A DNA stretch of 56,449 nt. Origin: Candidatus Omnitrophota bacterium (lineage in GTDB: Bacteria > Omnitrophota > JACPQZ01). The first letter of the stretch is position 1. Every line of letters starts with the position of its first letter. The notes beneath the pieces were generated by a model. The model saw only the letters and a program-made list of their open reading frames with translations. It ran no database searches and was not told the DNA's origin. Location: NCBI GenBank assembly GCA_016190205.1, contig JACPQZ010000033.1, forward strand, positions 1 through 56,449, read 5' to 3'. Shown here one piece after another: positions 17,382-26,308 of this stretch. The position numbers and the translations under genes were made by a program.

Positions 17382-18382
17382 CGGGTATAACGGGTTTTGT
17401 CGGCTCGCATATGGCCGATTACGTCCTGGAGAAAGGACATGAGGTGTACGGTCTGAAGCGGTGGCATCATTCGCGCTTGGATCGCATCCGTCACGTTAAG
17501 GAACGCATCACACTCTTGGATTGTGATATCACGGATCCGATCGCCGTCCGTAAAGTCGTGGAACGTACCCGTCCGGACAAGATCTTCCATTGCGCGGCCG
17601 AGAGCTTTGTGAGTCCATCTTGGGACCACCCATCGCACTATATGGACGTCAATTACAAAGGAACCCTTCATTTTCTGGAAGCCCTGCGTGTGCTCTCGCC
17701 GAAGACGCGCATTCACATTCCGGGATCGGGTGAGGAATATGGAGAGATTTTTGAGCATGAAATTCCCATCCGTGAGGAGACCGTTTTGCGGCCGGTCAAT
17801 CCTTATGCGGTCAGTAAGGTAGCCCAAGATCTAATCGGTTATGTGTATTTTAGGTCATACGGGATCCCGGTCATTCGAACCCGTTCTTTTAATCACGAGG
17901 GGCCGAGGCGCGACAACGTGTTCGGCATCGCCTGGTACGCCTATCAGATCGCGCGCGTTGAGGCGGGGTTAATGCCGCCTGTTCTGGAGGTAGGCTTCCT
18001 GGATGATCTGCGCAACTTTACCCATATCCGGGATATGGTCGAGGCCTATTGGCTTTCGGTTGAGAAGTGCGAGCCAGGTGAGCTGTATTTGATCGGTTCG
18101 GAGGCACCCGAGCATATTCATACCTTCCGGGAGGCCTTGGAGCGGTTGATCGAAAAGTCCAAGGTCAAGGGCATACGCTATGAGATAAATCCAAAATATG
18201 TGCGGCCCACCAACGTGCCGCGTCTGGTGGGGGATATTCGTAAGTTCAGGGATCGGACCGGCTGGGAGGCTCGTTTGTCCTTCGAGCAGATTTTGGATGA
18301 TACGCTGGACTATTGGCGCGAGGAAGTCGATCGCGAATCCCGCTCGTTTCAATCGGTGAGATTGAGGAATGAACATGATTGA
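17363..18382 (+). CDS. GDP-sugar 4,6-dehydratase (GMD-like), probably acting on GDP-heptose
   Basis: This 339-residue extended SDR has TGITGFVGSH at the N-terminus and the catalytic Y148 and K152 in NPYAVSK. The region NHEGPRRDNVFGIAW is typical of GDP-mannose dehydratase. The motif SGSGEEYG keeps the glutamate that acts with the serine in 4,6-dehydration. The gene directly follows the GDP-heptose-forming fusion, with a 19-base overlap, and precedes an RmlC-type epimerase. The neighbourhood therefore suggests GDP-D-glycero-D-manno-heptose as substrate and a 4-keto-6-deoxyheptose as product, as in the Campylobacter and Yersinia modified-heptose pathways. The enzyme family is seen; the substrate is inferred. 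Confidence 0.92.
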   Translation: MERILITGITGFVGSHMADYVLEKGHEVYGLKRWHHSRLDRIRHVKERITLLDCDITDPIAVRKVVERTRPDKIFHCAAESFVSPSWDHPSHYMDVNYKGTLHFLEALRVLSPKTRIHIPGSGEEYGEIFEHEIPIREETVLRPVNPYAVSKVAQDLIGYVYFRSYGIPVIRTRSFNHEGPRRDNVFGIAWYAYQIARVEAGLMPPVLEVGFLDDLRNFTHIRDMVEAYWLSVEKCEPGELYLIGSEAPEHIHTFREALERLIEKSKVKGIRYEINPKYVRPTNVPRLVGDIRKFRDRTGWEARLSFEQILDDTLDYWREEVDRESRSFQSVRLRNEHD

Positions 18383-18824
18383 CGGCGTGAAAATCGTACC
18401 TCTGCGTCAGATTCCCGATGAGCGCGGGAAGGTCATGCACATGCTCAAAAAGACCGATCCCCACTTTCTCACGTTCGGTGAGATCTATTTTTCGTGCGGA
18501 TTTCCGGGGGCCATCAAGGCATGGCATATCCACAAGCGCATGACCCTTAATAATGCGGTGGTGGTCGGACGTATCAAATTGGTGTTGTATGACGCGCGGG
18601 CGGGTTCGCCGACACGGGGCGAAGTGATGGAGCTATTCATCGGCGAGGACAATTATTGCCTGGTCCAGATTCCCCCGGGCATCGTGAACGGGTATAAGGC
18701 CTATGGCGACACCCCGGCGGTGCTTGCCAACTGTGCCACCGAACCGCATGATCCCGACGAGATCATCCGGATAGACCCAATCAAAAACGATATTCCATAC
18801 AAGTGGGATCTCAAGCATGGCTGA
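18369..18824 (+). CDS. RmlC-type 4-keto-sugar 3,5-epimerase
   Basis: This 151-residue single-domain cupin is of the dTDP-4-dehydrorhamnose 3,5-epimerase family. It has the early PDERGKVMHMLKK segment, AWHIHKRMTLN with H53 and H55, and IPPGIVNGYKAYGD, where the family binds the sugar. It is shorter than RmlC (about 180 residues), which is usual for GDP-sugar and WxcM-like members. It overlaps the GMD-like gene before it by 14 bases and the kinase gene after it by 8 bases, so it is the likely next enzyme on the 4-keto-6-deoxy sugar. In-frame ATGs at 18369 and 18375 are both possible starts. The direction of epimerisation cannot be predicted. Confidence 0.88.
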   Translation: MNMIDGVKIVPLRQIPDERGKVMHMLKKTDPHFLTFGEIYFSCGFPGAIKAWHIHKRMTLNNAVVVGRIKLVLYDARAGSPTRGEVMELFIGEDNYCLVQIPPGIVNGYKAYGDTPAVLANCATEPHDPDEIIRIDPIKNDIPYKWDLKHG

Positions 18825-19836
18825 ACGGACTCACATCGGAACCGATGATCTGATCGTAACGCGCACCCCTCTTCGGATCAGTTTTGCCGGAGGAGGGACG
18901 GATCTGGCTGCGTTTTATGAAATGGAGCAGGGGGCCGTGCTGAGCACCGCGATACGGAAGTACATTTATGTCACGGTGAAGCGGCACGGAGCACTTTACG
19001 GCGAGCCTATACGCCTCAATTATTCCGAGGCCGAACTCACCCAGGACATTGCCTCCATCAAGAACGACATCATCCGTGAGTGCCTCCGCTTTCTCAAGGT
19101 CGATCCGCCCATTTATGTGAGCACAGTTGCGGACGTCCCGGAGTTTTCGGGACTGGGTTCGTCGAGCAGTTTCGCGGTCGGGTTACTCAATGCGCTGCAT
19201 GTCCTGAAAGGGGAGCGCATCTCGGCAAGCCAGCTCGCGGAGGAGGCCTCGCATATCGAGATTGATGTCCTGCGACGCCCCATCGGCAAACAGGACCATT
19301 ATGCCGCCGCCTTCGGAGGTCTTAATTTCTTCTGCTTCAATCCCGACGGGAGTGTGGCGATCGAGGTCCAGCGGATACCGGAAGGTGTCTTAAGCGCCCT
19401 GTTCGGCCACCTCCTGCTTTTCTGGACGGGTATTCGCCGGGATGCGAGCTCGATTCTACATGAGCAGAAGGCCAATACCCCCGGGATGCGTGATGAGCTT
19501 GTGTCTATTCGAAGACATGCCCATGAGCTGCATTCCATTCTTTGCAACGGTTTCGACCCGCTCAAGTTTGGAAGGGTGTTGGATGAGACGTGGACGCTCA
19601 AGCGCCGGCTGGCAAGCAAGGTGACCAACGGCCGTATCGATTCCTGGTATACCCAAGCCAAGGAGGCGGGGGCGGTCGGCGGAAAGATCTGCGGGGCGGG
19701 GGGCGGCGGCTTTCTGCTGCTTGTCACGCCGCCGGATCGCAGGCAGTCCATCCGCAGCGCCCTGGGCGACATGACGGAGCTAAAGATCGGTTATGAAGCG
19801 CATGGGTCCCGGCTGTTGATGCCGTTTGCACAATGA
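18817..19836 (+). CDS. GHMP-family sugar kinase (HddA-like), second copy
   Basis: This 339-residue kinase has ISFAGGGTDLAAF (21-33), the ATP loop SGLGSSSSFAVG (111-122) and GGKICGAGGGGF near 288-299. It is a diverged paralogue of the kinase at 9724 and has the same HddA-type N-terminus. Its place next to the HddC-GmhB fusion, the GMD-like dehydratase and the epimerase makes it the better candidate for D-glycero-D-manno-heptose 7-phosphate kinase, leaving the first copy for another sugar (inference). It starts at ATG in an 8-base overlap with the epimerase gene, and its stop overlaps the next start as ATGA. Confidence 0.9.
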   Translation: MAERTHIGTDDLIVTRTPLRISFAGGGTDLAAFYEMEQGAVLSTAIRKYIYVTVKRHGALYGEPIRLNYSEAELTQDIASIKNDIIRECLRFLKVDPPIYVSTVADVPEFSGLGSSSSFAVGLLNALHVLKGERISASQLAEEASHIEIDVLRRPIGKQDHYAAAFGGLNFFCFNPDGSVAIEVQRIPEGVLSALFGHLLLFWTGIRRDASSILHEQKANTPGMRDELVSIRRHAHELHSILCNGFDPLKFGRVLDETWTLKRRLASKVTNGRIDSWYTQAKEAGAVGGKICGAGGGGFLLLVTPPDRRQSIRSALGDMTELKIGYEAHGSRLLMPFAQ

Positions 19837-20801
19837 AACAGCCGACGGAGTGGTGTGGACGAAGGATTCTGATTACCGGGGGCACCGGTATGGTCGGTTC
19901 CTCCCTTGCCGTCCGGCTGGTTCAAGACGGGTGCCGGGTGTGGGTGCTTTCGCGACAGGAAACTTCCCGGGACCGTCTCAAAACGATCGAAGAACAAATT
20001 CATTTTCGGGCCGTAGATATCCGTGACGCCTTGTCGCTCAGCGCCGCGATCGATGAGATCCGGCCGGAAGTAGTCTACCATCTGGCGAGCACACCTTTCA
20101 ATCCGCCGACGGTGAGCGGCGTGACGCACATGCAGGTCATCGCCATGGGGACCGTGAATATTTTGGAAGCCCTGCGCGATCGGCCGGGCATCCGCATCAT
20201 TTCGACAGGTTCCGCGGCGGAGTACGGGAGCGGCGCGCGCATACGGGAGGATCAACCCCTCGCACCCCGCACCGCTCTGGGCGCGGCCAAGGCGGCCTCA
20301 ACCCTTCTGATGCAGACCTATGCGGCGCTCCACCGCATGGAGACCGTGGTCCTTCGCGTCTTCACTCCGTTCGGGCCCTGGGAAAAGGCGGAGCGGCTGG
20401 TTCCGCACACGATACTTTCCGCCCTGAACGGTCAAGATGTCTCCTTGAGCGACGGACGCCAAGAGCGGGATTTTTTCTATATCGATGATTTGGTGGAGGC
20501 CCTTAGGCTCGCGGCGATAAAGCCCGTGCCTCCTGGATCCGTTATCAATATCTGTTCGGGACGGGGGATACCCGTATTGGAGTTGGTGGAACTCATTCTC
20601 CGTCTGATGAAAAAGAACGTCAGGGCCATCCCGGGAGCACTCCCAACCCGTCCGGATGAGATTTGGGAGTGTTCGGGCGATAATTCCGCGGCTCATCGTC
20701 TTTTGGGGTGGGTCCCCCGCACCCGTCTGGAGGAGGGGTTGTCGAAGACGATCGAATGGGTCACTCTTCACCAGGACGAGGTCAGCGGGTTGAATCGATG
20801 A
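19833..20801 (+). CDS. NAD(P)-dependent sugar epimerase/dehydratase with Leu in place of the catalytic Tyr
   Basis: This 322-residue extended SDR has ITGGTGMVGSS (14-24) and the serine segment STGSAAEYGSG (124-134). Where the family has YxxxK the sequence reads LGAAK, with L149 and K153. The DNA codons are clear (CTG then AAG), so it is not a sequencing ambiguity of one base in a tyrosine codon. The rest of the fold, including RVFTPFGPWE and DFFYIDDLVEA, is well kept. It may be a reductase with another proton donor, or it may have lost catalysis. It sits between a sugar kinase and a C-methyltransferase, with overlapping junctions at both ends. Confidence 0.85.
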   Translation: MKQPTEWCGRRILITGGTGMVGSSLAVRLVQDGCRVWVLSRQETSRDRLKTIEEQIHFRAVDIRDALSLSAAIDEIRPEVVYHLASTPFNPPTVSGVTHMQVIAMGTVNILEALRDRPGIRIISTGSAAEYGSGARIREDQPLAPRTALGAAKAASTLLMQTYAALHRMETVVLRVFTPFGPWEKAERLVPHTILSALNGQDVSLSDGRQERDFFYIDDLVEALRLAAIKPVPPGSVINICSGRGIPVLELVELILRLMKKNVRAIPGALPTRPDEIWECSGDNSAAHRLLGWVPRTRLEEGLSKTIEWVTLHQDEVSGLNR

Positions 20802-22054
20802 TCCTCAGTCAGAAGGTATCGAGGGAAGGGCGGTTGGCGGCGTGCATTGTGTGCGGCACGAAGCAGGTTCGGGCATTTCTGAATTTGGGACGCACCGCCC
20901 TGGCCAACAAATTTTTAACCCAAGAAGAATGTGCAAGGCCCGAGCCCACATTTCCCCTTGAGGTCGGGTTTTGTACGAGCTGCTCCCATGTGCAGTTGAT
21001 GGATCATGTCCCCCCGAGCGCCATGTTTACGGATTACCTTTATATTTCTTCCGCTTCCGATGCGCTGGCCGCTCACCTGGTGAAATTGAGCGACGGGGTG
21101 GTGGGGCGCTTTCGGTTGGGTCCATCCGACCTGGTCATGGATATCGGCTGTAATGACGGGACCTTGCTGAAAGGGTTTCAGCGGCATGGGGTCAAGACCC
21201 TGGGGGTCGATCCGGCCGTAAACCTGGCCCCGTTTACGGATGCCAGCGGCATCGAACGCTTTACGGGGTTCTTCAACTCGCAGACGGCCCGGCATATTGT
21301 CGCGCGCTGGGGGAAGGCCGCCGCTATTACGGCCACCAACACCTTTCCGCACATTCCCGATTTGGAGGATTTTATTAAAGGGGTGCGGAGCGCCCTGGCC
21401 CCCGGCGGGGTTTTTGTGATCGAGGCGCATTATCTGCAGGACCTTCTGGAGCAGGGCGCGTTCGATACGATCTACCACGAGCATGTTTCCTATTGGGCGC
21501 TCCGCCCCATGCAGGCCGCGTTCGAGCGCCTGGGGATGCACATCGTGGACGTGGAGCGCATCCCCTTCCATCACGGGCAGCTGCGCGTCTTCGTGCAGCG
21601 TGAGGGCGAAGGCGCCGTCCAGCCCTCGGTGGCCGGTATTTTGGAAGAGGAGAAGGACAAAGGACTCGACCGTTTTGATATCTTTCAACGGTTTGCCGAA
21701 AGGACTTATAGGTTGAAAGAGAAATTGTGGAAGGTTCTCAATGATCTCCTTGTCCGGGGGAAACGGCTCGCGGGATACGGTGCCCCTGCCAAGGGCAATA
21801 CGCTGTTGAGTTTTCTGGGAATGGGACCGGAAGTCCTTAAGTTTATTGCCGACCGGAGCCCCTTGAAGCAGGGGCGCTATACGCCGGGCACGCACGTACC
21901 GGTCGTGCCGCCCGAACGGCTGCTTGAGGATCAACCCGACTACGTGCTCCTGCTGGCCTGGAACTTCGCCGATGAAGTCTTAAGACAGCAAGATGAGTAC
22001 CGCCGGCGGGGAGGCCGCTTTATTTTACCCTTCCCCGAGGCCAAGATTATATAG
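20798..22054 (+). CDS. Sugar C-methyltransferase (TylCIII/NovU family)
   Basis: This 418-residue protein has the full layout of NDP-keto-sugar C-methyltransferases: an N-terminal zinc site with C16, C19, C59 and C62, the SAM loop DIGCNDG (115-121), the family motif YHEHVSYW and a C-terminal Rossmann-like domain with GYGAPAKGNTLL. Family members such as TcaB9 and NovU add a methyl group to carbon 3 or 5 of a 4-keto-6-deoxy sugar, giving a branched sugar. The frame is open from 20708, but the ATG at 20798 overlaps the previous stop as ATGA and starts just before the zinc site. It supports the view that this locus makes branched sugars. Confidence 0.93.
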   Translation: MILSQKVSREGRLAACIVCGTKQVRAFLNLGRTALANKFLTQEECARPEPTFPLEVGFCTSCSHVQLMDHVPPSAMFTDYLYISSASDALAAHLVKLSDGVVGRFRLGPSDLVMDIGCNDGTLLKGFQRHGVKTLGVDPAVNLAPFTDASGIERFTGFFNSQTARHIVARWGKAAAITATNTFPHIPDLEDFIKGVRSALAPGGVFVIEAHYLQDLLEQGAFDTIYHEHVSYWALRPMQAAFERLGMHIVDVERIPFHHGQLRVFVQREGEGAVQPSVAGILEEEKDKGLDRFDIFQRFAERTYRLKEKLWKVLNDLLVRGKRLAGYGAPAKGNTLLSFLGMGPEVLKFIADRSPLKQGRYTPGTHVPVVPPERLLEDQPDYVLLLAWNFADEVLRQQDEYRRRGGRFILPFPEAKII

Positions 22055-22056
22055 CC

Positions 22057-23148
22057 ATGAAACAGGAATCTCCAAACCTTATTACCATTGTCGTGCCGAC
22101 GTTTAATCGCTATCCGTTTCTCTTGAGGCTCTTGAGATACTACGGGTCTTTTCAATTCCCTTTTCCCATGCACGTCCTCGATTCGAGCAGTGATTCATTG
22201 GATGACGCGGAGTTAAAAGAGCTCCTTCGCTCGCCCCGCGTCCGCCATACCGCCTATGACCCGGAGTGTTCACCCGTGACCAAGATAGCCGAAGGGGTTA
22301 AGCATGTCACCACTCCCTATGTTGTGTTTTGGTCGGATGACGATCTTCTGGTCCCGCGATCCGTCGATGTGGCGGCCCGTTTTTTGGAAGACCATGGAGA
22401 TTTCAGTATCGCGCAGGGTCAGATCGCCCGCTTCACCTTGGATGCGGTGCGGGGGGATTGGCCCTCGCTGAACGTTTCCCCCTTCGTCCAGCACTCTTAT
22501 ACCTCCCGGCGCGCATGCGACCGTTTGCTCCGTTTTGCCTCGGGGAGCTGCTCGCTCTTTTACTCGGTTTACCGGGCGCAAAATCTCCGGTCCATTTTAG
22601 AGCAATGCGTCGAACATGGATTCGGCTATTATTGGTCCGAGATGGCCCTGGCGTGGTTATCCGTAATTGATGGAAAGGTCAAGAGCCTGGACACGCTATA
22701 CATGTTCCGCCACATCCATGACGCGAGGGATACCTGGCGCGAGGGGAGCTCGTGGGACTGTTTTGACTGGGTCACCAGCATGAAGTTCCCGGAAAAATAC
22801 GCGGCATTTAACGCCTGTCTAAGCGAGGCGCTCGTCCGTCAGGACGGCATCTCTCAGGGGGAGGCCCATCAGGTTGTCAAGCAGGCGTTCTGGTCTTTCT
22901 TGGCCGGCGGACTGACGAGGAACGGGAGGTGGCGTTACGGATGGCGGGCGACGAAATGGGGAGGCAGGCTGCGGCGTTTTGTCCGGGCTAGACCGGAACT
23001 CCTTTCCGCATCGCGCCGTCTTCGCACCTTTTTTCCTGCCGGCAGCCGGGGGATGTCGGTGAGCACGCTTAAGCGTGCGGGTTCGAAATATCACGAGGAT
23101 TTCTTGCCCATTTATCGGGCCGTCATGGAAACGAAGGTTTCGCCATGA
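22057..23148 (+). CDS. Glycosyltransferase, TIGR00180-like (GT-A fold)
   Basis: This 363-residue protein begins with ITIVVPTFNRYPFLLRLL, the usual start of GT2-like transferases, and has SDDD at 93-96 as the metal and nucleotide-sugar motif. It resembles the TIGR00180 glycosyltransferase group. The C-terminal 100 residues are basic and contain SKYHEDFLPIYRAV. The next gene is a paralogue with the same start, the same SDDD motif and a matching tail (PYHEEFMPVYRVV), so the pair probably adds two successive sugars. It lies 2 bases after the C-methyltransferase gene and overlaps the next by 4. Donor and acceptor are unknown. Confidence 0.85.
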   Translation: MKQESPNLITIVVPTFNRYPFLLRLLRYYGSFQFPFPMHVLDSSSDSLDDAELKELLRSPRVRHTAYDPECSPVTKIAEGVKHVTTPYVVFWSDDDLLVPRSVDVAARFLEDHGDFSIAQGQIARFTLDAVRGDWPSLNVSPFVQHSYTSRRACDRLLRFASGSCSLFYSVYRAQNLRSILEQCVEHGFGYYWSEMALAWLSVIDGKVKSLDTLYMFRHIHDARDTWREGSSWDCFDWVTSMKFPEKYAAFNACLSEALVRQDGISQGEAHQVVKQAFWSFLAGGLTRNGRWRYGWRATKWGGRLRRFVRARPELLSASRRLRTFFPAGSRGMSVSTLKRAGSKYHEDFLPIYRAVMETKVSP

Positions 23149-24272
23149 TCACCCTGTGCATACCCACATTCAATCGATCGGGCTTCGTGAGCCGCTTATT
23201 GACGTATTACAGTCAAACGAAATATCCCTATAAGATTGTCGTTTTAGATTCAAGTACGCAGCACCACTTAGAGACAAATGCGGAAACGATACAAGCATTC
23301 AAGGGGCACTTGGAGATTAATCACCACGCGCTGCCGGGCTTAAGCTGCAGTGCGACGCTCGATTATATAAGACCCTCCATCTCCACGCCTTATTGCGCCA
23401 GCGTTTCGGACGACGATTTTTTGACCACGGGCGGTCTGCTTCAATGCATGACCTTTCTTGAAAACAATACGGATTACACGGCGGCCCATGGTGTAGGTTC
23501 GATCTTCGCCCTGGACCGCAGCGGTCCTTACGGCGAGATGATAGTTCTCAAGAGGTATCCGCAGTCAGTCCTGGAGGCAAAGAGGGGCTATGAAAGGCTC
23601 GGGCAATATCTCAAACCTCCCGGACCCTATGCCATCTTTTTCTCACTGTTTCGCACAGAAGCCTGGCGGGCGGCTTTCCGGGGCATCAGCACCCTGGCAG
23701 GGATTAATAGTTCCAACGTATTTAAGGATGAGCTGATTCCGGGGTGTGTTTCGGCGATCAGGGGAAGGGTCAAAGAGATCCCTGTCCTTTCCTTGGTGCG
23801 TCAAGGGCATGACGCGAGGTATCACCAGCCGGACCCCTATGATTGGATTACGCATGCCAATTGGTTTCCTTCATTCCAGATGTATCGCGATCGCATGCTT
23901 GAAGAGCTGACGGGTATGGATGGCCTGGCCCGGGACGAGGCCGAACAGTTTATCAAACAGTTCTTCGCGCGCCATTTAGCCAGCAAATTCGCGGGGTCAC
24001 TGCGGGAGGATGGGGTACCCCGGCGCCGGCGGGCTGACTCACGTATTCGCAGGTTTGTGCGGGGTATTCCGTTCCTCAAGCGCACGTGGTTCAGGTGGGA
24101 GGCGATGATCCGCGGTTCCGGGAGCGGGATATCCTTGAAAGCGCTTCTTAAGACCTCTTCACCTTATCACGAAGAATTTATGCCGGTCTATCGTGTCGTC
24201 ACCAAGACGGCACGGCAAGCAGGCGGTGCGGGTCGCCCCAGCGCACAGGACCTCGCAACGGTGAATCGATGA
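23145..24272 (+). CDS. Glycosyltransferase, TIGR00180-like, paralogue of the previous gene
   Basis: This 375-residue GT-A-type transferase has ITLCIPTFNRSGFVSRLL at the start and SDDD at 88-91, followed by a basic C-terminal third that ends with the family tail PYHEEFMPVYRVV. The overlap with the upstream paralogue (ATGA) and the shared architecture point to a tandem duplication followed by divergence. Its N-terminal third is somewhat richer in A+T than the genes around it. It would act in the cytoplasm on a lipid-linked acceptor. The linkage it forms cannot be predicted. Confidence 0.85.
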   Translation: MITLCIPTFNRSGFVSRLLTYYSQTKYPYKIVVLDSSTQHHLETNAETIQAFKGHLEINHHALPGLSCSATLDYIRPSISTPYCASVSDDDFLTTGGLLQCMTFLENNTDYTAAHGVGSIFALDRSGPYGEMIVLKRYPQSVLEAKRGYERLGQYLKPPGPYAIFFSLFRTEAWRAAFRGISTLAGINSSNVFKDELIPGCVSAIRGRVKEIPVLSLVRQGHDARYHQPDPYDWITHANWFPSFQMYRDRMLEELTGMDGLARDEAEQFIKQFFARHLASKFAGSLREDGVPRRRRADSRIRRFVRGIPFLKRTWFRWEAMIRGSGSGISLKALLKTSSPYHEEFMPVYRVVTKTARQAGGAGRPSAQDLATVNR

Positions 24273-25297
24273 CTGCCCTCCAGACCATCGAGTCGGCGTT
24301 AACTTCTGCCGCCTTCAGGGCGGAGATCTCCGAGACGGATTTCTCGGGCTGCGCGGCTACGGTCATCGGGTATGGTCACATGGGGAGTCAGTATGTGCGG
24401 GCCCTACGCGCGTTGGGAGTCGGTCACATCCGGGTGATCTCCCGATCCCCGGGCCCCTTGAAAGAGCTGGGCACACTCAAAAATGTGGACACCTTCTCCG
24501 GCGGTTATGAAGGCATGAGCGCACACGCGCGGAAGGACGAAGTGGGCGTGGTGGCGGCACCACTATCCCTCTTGCCGGGCGCCGTGGAAAAGCTGGTCCT
24601 GCTGGGATTTCGCCGTCTTTTGATCGAGAAGCCGGTGGCCCTGTCCTCTTCGGAGATAGATGCGTTGGCCGTGGACCTGGAGGAAAAAGGGGTTGAGGCC
24701 TATGCGGCCTATAACCGTGTCGTCTATCCTTCCGTGCTGGAGGCCCGGGCCCGTGCCGGGCGGGACGGCGGGATCACATCCTGCTTCTACACCTTTACGG
24801 AAATGATCAAGCCGGACTGGCCGGATCGCTTTTCTGCCACGGAACTCTCCCGCTGGGGAATCGCAAACAGCATGCATGTCATCAGTCTCGCGCACCGGCT
24901 CATCGGCATGCCGTCCGAATGGAAGGCGCATCGAGCCGGTTCCCTTTCTTGGCACCCGAGCGGATCAGTTTTTGTGGGGTCGGGCCGATCCGAGCAGGGC
25001 ATTCCATTTGCTTATCACGCCGACTGGGGTTCAAAGGGGCGTTGGTCCGTCGAGATTCATACCTCTGCGGCTTCCTACTGCCTTTGCCCTTTGGAAAAAC
25101 TTTTTCAGAAAACGGCGGCGCAAGGGGGCTGGGAACCTGTTCCTGTGAAGGCGTTCGAACCCCATATGAAAGCCGGGGTCCTGGAGGAGGTAGCGGCATC
25201 TTTGAAATCGGATATCGCCCCGCTCGTTACCTTGCGCGAGGCGGCCCGCTTGACAAGGTATGCGGAAGATATTTTAGGGTATTCGGATCATGGATAG
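24269..25297 (+). CDS. Gfo/Idh/MocA-family oxidoreductase
   Basis: This 342-residue protein has the N-terminal NAD(P) fold with VIGYGHMGSQYVRALRALG at about 31-49 and the catalytic lysine motif EKPVALSSSE near 118-127, followed by the sheet domain that binds the sugar. The family oxidises or reduces a hydroxyl or ketone of cyclitols and NDP-sugars. It starts about 20 residues earlier than most members. It is one of five members in the window (also 41703, 43327, 46559 and 51424), all clearly different from each other. The junctions before and after are overlaps. The substrate is unknown. Confidence 0.85.
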   Translation: MTALQTIESALTSAAFRAEISETDFSGCAATVIGYGHMGSQYVRALRALGVGHIRVISRSPGPLKELGTLKNVDTFSGGYEGMSAHARKDEVGVVAAPLSLLPGAVEKLVLLGFRRLLIEKPVALSSSEIDALAVDLEEKGVEAYAAYNRVVYPSVLEARARAGRDGGITSCFYTFTEMIKPDWPDRFSATELSRWGIANSMHVISLAHRLIGMPSEWKAHRAGSLSWHPSGSVFVGSGRSEQGIPFAYHADWGSKGRWSVEIHTSAASYCLCPLEKLFQKTAAQGGWEPVPVKAFEPHMKAGVLEEVAASLKSDIAPLVTLREAARLTRYAEDILGYSDHG

Positions 25298-26297
25298 GGT
25301 GTTGGTCACGGGCGGCGCGGGGTTTATCGGAAGCCATCTCACCGAACGGCTCATTGGTGAGGGTCACGAGGTCGTCGTGTTGGACAGTTTGGCAACAGGG
25401 CGCCTCGAAAACTTGGCGCATTTGAGCGGCCATCCCCGCCTGCGTTTTCAGCGCGTGGATGTTGCGAATTTCGACGAGATCCACCCGCTCTTTACCGGCG
25501 TCAGGCGTGTTTTCCACCTGGCGGCGCTGGCCGATATCGTACCGTCCATTCAAAAACCGCTTCTTTATCACCGGGCCAACGTAGAGGGAACCGCCTCTGT
25601 GCTTGAGGCCTCACGCAGGGCCCGCGTCCACTCTGTTGTTTATGCGGCTTCCTCCTCTTGTTACGGTGTTCCGGACCTCACCCCGACGCCCGAATCTTCA
25701 CCGATGCAGCCTCTCTATCCCTATGCCCTTACCAAGCGGTTAGGGGAGGAGATAGCCATGCATTGGGCGCATACATACCGGATGCGCGTGATCTCGCTCC
25801 GTCTCTTTAATGTCTATGGACCCCGCTCCCGGACCTCGGGCGCCTATGGGGCTGTCTTGGGTGTGTTCTTGGCTCAGAAGTTGGCCGGGAAACCGTTCAC
25901 CGTAGTCGGCGACGGGATGCAGACTCGGGACTTTACATATGTGACGGATGTGGCGGACGCCTTTGTCAAGGCGTCGGAATCGGATTTGTCCGGCAGGGTG
26001 TTTAACGTGGGATCGGGCGGAACGTATTCAATCAAGCGGCTGGTTGAACTCTTGGGCGGGCCTGTCGTACACATCCCGAAGCGCCCGGGCGAGCCGGACT
26101 CGACCTTTGCGGATACTACGGCGATCGAGCAGGCCCTCGGGTGGAGGGCCCGCATTTCCTTCGAAGAGGGCGTCAGGCGCGTGCTTGAGCATATCGGGGA
26201 TTGGGAGGGGGCCCCCGTGTGGACGCCCGACACCATCCTGGAAGCCACGCATGAGTGGTTCGAATGTTTGACACCGCAGGAGACCGTTCAAAAATAG
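25290..26297 (+). CDS. UDP-glucose 4-epimerase-like SDR
   Basis: This 335-residue extended SDR has VTGGAGFIGSH (6-16), the serine loop AASSSCYGVP (119-128) and intact Y145 and K149 in YPYALTK. The pattern LFNVYGPRSRTSGAYGAV is close to UDP-GlcNAc/UDP-Glc 4-epimerases of the WbpP and GalE groups. The likely reaction is C4 epimerisation of an NDP-sugar with tightly bound NAD. The C-terminal 30 residues go past the usual end of the family. It overlaps the preceding gene by 8 bases, and the HldE-like gene starts 11 bases after its stop. Confidence 0.9.
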   Translation: MDRVLVTGGAGFIGSHLTERLIGEGHEVVVLDSLATGRLENLAHLSGHPRLRFQRVDVANFDEIHPLFTGVRRVFHLAALADIVPSIQKPLLYHRANVEGTASVLEASRRARVHSVVYAASSSCYGVPDLTPTPESSPMQPLYPYALTKRLGEEIAMHWAHTYRMRVISLRLFNVYGPRSRTSGAYGAVLGVFLAQKLAGKPFTVVGDGMQTRDFTYVTDVADAFVKASESDLSGRVFNVGSGGTYSIKRLVELLGGPVVHIPKRPGEPDSTFADTTAIEQALGWRARISFEEGVRRVLEHIGDWEGAPVWTPDTILEATHEWFECLTPQETVQK

Positions 26298-26308
26298 GAA
26301 TTTGGAGT

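Noticed and set aside
20915-21934. Minus-strand open frame of 339 codons within the C-methyltransferase
   Set aside because: The sense gene is a complete member of a well-known family; the antisense translation shows no motif.
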